28,320 nt of DNA from Bacteroidota bacterium. GTDB lineage: Bacteria; Bacteroidota; Ignavibacteria; Ignavibacteriales; Ignavibacteriaceae. The position numbers and the translations under genes were made by a program. Positions 25,992-28,320 of this stretch are shown here, piece by piece. Positions within the stretch are counted from its first letter, which is position 1. Each line of letters begins with the position of its first letter. Under the pieces are notes generated by a model. The model searched no databases, had not been told where the DNA came from, and saw nothing but the letters and a program-made list of their open reading frames with translations. Location of the stretch: contig JAJYSI010000005.1 of the NCBI GenBank assembly GCA_021793635.1, positions 1-28,320 on the forward strand. The letters run 5' to 3'.

Positions 25992-27587
25992 TTATACTGC
26001 TTGTGATAGATCTGATAGTGTATGGTTTAATAATTCTTCTTCCGATTTCATTTTTATAAAAATTTGACGCTGGTTTAGAGCTTGTAAATAAGCCTTAGCG
26101 CTGGCTTCAATTACATCAGTAGAGATACCCCGACCTGTAAATGAGCGTTCATTTTCTCTAATTCTAACTATTACTTCACCCATAGCCTGTCTACCGGAAG
26201 TAACAGAACGAACGTTATAGGATTCAAGCTGAGGTTTAATTTCAAGCGCTCTTTCAATCGCATTAAAGCAAGCATCAACAGCTCCGTCACCGGTTGCCGA
26301 TTCCTGAAAAATATTTTCTTTTGATTTAATTCTGACTGTAGCTGTCGGAATTGAGTTCGTACCCATGTTTACATGAAGATAATCGAGCTCAAAGTACTCA
26401 TCTTTTTTATCAACAGATTCGTCTCCCATCATTACTCGAAGGTCTTCATCGAAAACTTCTTTTTTCTTATCGGCAAGGTCATTGAATTTTTCATAAACAA
26501 GATTTAATTCATTTTCGGAAATAGTATAGCCAAGCTCTAGAAGCCTTGATTTTAAACCGTGTCGACCTGAATGTCTTCCCAAAACTATTTTTGTTTTTTT
26601 AACACCTACGCTTTCGGGAGTCATTATCTCATAAGTTTGTCTATCCTTCAACATTCCATCCTGATGAATTCCCGATTCGTGGGCAAATGCATTTTCGCCA
26701 ATGATTGCTTTGTTGGGCTGCACGATCATTCCGGTAAATGATGATACCATTTTACTGGTATTATAAATTTCTTCTGTATTGATATTTGTGTAATATCTAA
26801 CGAGGTCTTTTCTAACTTTCAATGCCATTACTATTTCTTCAAGTGAAGCATTACCTGCGCGTTCGCCTATACCATTTATTGTGCATTCAATCTGCCGGGC
26901 GCCATTTTCAATTCCGCTTAAGGAATTTGCAACAGCTAGGCCCAAGTCGTCATGGCAGTGAACGCTGATAATTGCTTTGTCAATATTTTTTACTTTTTTC
27001 TTCAACTCGGAAATCTTAGCCCCGAATTCAGATGGAAAATTATACCCGGTTGTATCTGGGATATTAACAGTGGTGGCGCCTGCCTCAATTGCAGCTTCAA
27101 TTACTTCAGTAAGATATCCGAGGTCGGTTCTACCGGCATCTTCTGCCGAGAATTCTACATCGGTTGTAAAAGTTTTTGCATAAGCAACGGCGTCATAAGA
27201 CATTTTAATAATTGTTTTCCTTTTTTCAGAAAGCGACTTACCATATCGATCATCACCGAACTTGCCAAGAATATGAATATCCGAAGTGCTTGAGAAAGTA
27301 TGAATCCTAAATTGTTTTGCTTCGCGAAGGGAATCATATGCAGCTTTAACATCAACTTCCTTTGCTCTGGCAAGTCCGGCAATAACTGTATCCACTTCAC
27401 CGGAAATTCTTTTAACCGCTTCGAATTGAGCGGGTGATGACACCGGGAATCCTGCTTCGATAACATCAACGTTGAGGTTTTTAAGTTGTCTTGCAATTTC
27501 CAATTTTTCAAAAACATTTAATGAAGCTCCTGGTGCTTGTTCGCCATCTCTCAAAGTAGTGTCAAATACTATAACTCTATTATTCAA
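25992..27587 (-). CDS. leuA: 2-Isopropylmalate synthase
   Basis: Condenses 2-oxoisovalerate with acetyl-CoA, the committed step of leucine synthesis. With the TTG at 27587 as start the protein has 531 residues. This TTG has a GAGGT site 8 bp upstream, and the resulting start NNRVIVFDTTLRDGEQAPG is the usual N-terminus. A TTG 33 bases further upstream is possible but lies before the ribosome-binding site. Motifs are DTTLRDGEQAPG, the metal site HCHDD (210-214) and NGIGERAGNASL (238-249). The C-terminal leucine-sensing domain covers roughly the last 140 residues and includes GDGAVDACFNAIE. leuC follows by 10 bp and leuB precedes by 57 bp. Confidence 0.95.
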   Translation of the reverse strand: MNNRVIVFDTTLRDGEQAPGASLNVFEKLEIARQLKNLNVDVIEAGFPVSSPAQFEAVKRISGEVDTVIAGLARAKEVDVKAAYDSLREAKQFRIHTFSSTSDIHILGKFGDDRYGKSLSEKRKTIIKMSYDAVAYAKTFTTDVEFSAEDAGRTDLGYLTEVIEAAIEAGATTVNIPDTTGYNFPSEFGAKISELKKKVKNIDKAIISVHCHDDLGLAVANSLSGIENGARQIECTINGIGERAGNASLEEIVMALKVRKDLVRYYTNINTEEIYNTSKMVSSFTGMIVQPNKAIIGENAFAHESGIHQDGMLKDRQTYEIMTPESVGVKKTKIVLGRHSGRHGLKSRLLELGYTISENELNLVYEKFNDLADKKKEVFDEDLRVMMGDESVDKKDEYFELDYLHVNMGTNSIPTATVRIKSKENIFQESATGDGAVDACFNAIERALEIKPQLESYNVRSVTSGRQAMGEVIVRIRENERSFTGRGISTDVIEASAKAYLQALNQRQIFIKMKSEEELLNHTLSDLSQAV

Positions 27588-27644
27588 TTTATTTACCTCA
27601 ATCTTAAAATTTATTTTCAAAAAATGAAAACTAATTTGGAATTC

Positions 27645-28320
27645 TTAAAGAGTAAAAACTCCAAGCGCTTGCTCATCATAAATATGGTTAAAATTTTCGA
27701 TTACAGCTTCAGTCATCTGAGTAGTTGAAACTAAAATTGTATCCGGTGAATAAATGTCGGCTGTACGATAGCCCATGGTTAATGTTTTTTCTATTGCAGC
27801 TTCAATCAATTCAGCAGCTTTTGACATTTGGAATGATAAATTAAACATCATTGCGACAGAAGAGATAGTAGCAAGCGGATTTGCTTTCCCTTGACCGGCA
27901 ATATCAGGAGCGCTGCCGTGCACAGGTTCATAAAGAGCATAATTTTTCCCGAGACTTGCTGAAGGAAGCATCCCCAAACTGCCGGTAATCATTGCAGCTA
28001 TGTCACTTAATATATCGCCAAAAAGATTTTGAGTAAGTATTACATCAAACTGTTTTGGGTCTCGAACAATTTGCATAGCGGCATTGTCAACGTACATATC
28101 CTTTAACTCAACATCTGGAAAATCTTTATGAACTTCATGAACAATCTTTCTCCAGAACTGAGAACAATCAAGAACGTTAGCTTTGTCAACAGAGGTAATT
28201 TTTTTACCCCGCTTTCTTGCAAGTTCAAAGCCATATTCCGCTATTCGTTCAACCTCTTCTCTGGTATAAACCATAGTATTCCAACCGTGGTTTTCATCAA
28301 AACCTCGCGGCTCGCCAAAA
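27645..28320 (-). CDS. leuB: 3-Isopropylmalate dehydrogenase, N-terminus outside window
   Basis: Oxidative decarboxylation of 3-isopropylmalate with NAD. Only the C-terminal two thirds is inside the window. The frame continues past an internal Met to the window edge as [18 protein letters not shown], family sequence, so the gene runs off the right end. Visible motifs are [34 protein letters not shown] (catalytic lysine and substrate region), [18 protein letters not shown], the metal-binding [17 protein letters not shown] and the NAD-binding [18 protein letters not shown]. It is upstream of leuA in the same direction and may be the first or an early gene of the operon. Confidence 0.96.
   Translation of the reverse strand, partial: FGEPRGFDENHGWNTMVYTREEVERIAEYGFELARKRGKKITSVDKANVLDCSQFWRKIVHEVHKDFPDVELKDMYVDNAAMQIVRDPKQFDVILTQNLFGDILSDIAAMITGSLGMLPSASLGKNYALYEPVHGSAPDIAGQGKANPLATISSVAMMFNLSFQMSKAAELIEAAIEKTLTMGYRTADIYSPDTILVSTTQMTEAVIENFNHIYDEQALGVFTL

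Overview
The window is AT-rich, gene-dense bacterial chromosome: 19 protein-coding genes (two cut by the window edges), no rRNA, tRNA or CRISPR array seen, and no intact transposase. Gene content and order (a menF-D-H-B-A-C-E run, a Dps-like thioferritin, a leu/cimA operon of the pyruvate-citramalate type) suggest the Bacteroidota/Ignavibacteriota/Chlorobiota assemblage. Several strong Shine-Dalgarno sites (for example ahead of the ferritin and gltD) fit an ignavibacterial or chlorobial host better than Bacteroidia, which rarely use them. This placement is inference from content, not a database match.

Region 1 (1-8572) is a menaquinone cluster. On the + strand menF (5' end outside the window), menD, menH, menB, menA, menC and menE are packed with overlaps or short gaps and cover chorismate to dihydroxynaphthoate plus its prenylation. 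A 4-hydroxybenzoyl-CoA-type hotdog thioesterase lies convergently just after menE and could supply the DHNA-CoA hydrolysis step. Only the final methylation (menG/ubiE) is absent here.

Region 2 (8602-13486) is a peroxide-defence locus. It holds oxyR with both redox cysteines, a DPSL/thioferritin, a mycobacterial-type AhpC, its AhpD partner and an MFS transporter. The ferritin and ahpC are divergent, and the shared 195-bp spacer carries an OxyR-like operator beside a good sigma-70-type promoter for the ferritin. Between oxyR and the ferritin sits a ~182-bp element with imperfect terminal inverted repeats and four internal hairpins. A 24-nt perfect palindrome sharing its stem core lies after ahpC. 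These look like a dispersed non-coding repeat family.

Region 3 (13494-15296) is a ClC-family chloride transporter/channel with two C-terminal CBS domains and a non-canonical selectivity filter.

Region 4 (15552-28320, all on the - strand) reads leuB (cut) - leuA - leuC - leuD - cimA - omega-amidase - gltB - gltD. It joins leucine synthesis, the citramalate entry to isoleucine, and glutamate synthase, which supplies the glutamate used by branched-chain transaminases. One LeuCD isomerase probably serves both chain-elongation routes. The Nit2/YafV-type amidase may return 2-oxoglutarate to GOGAT.
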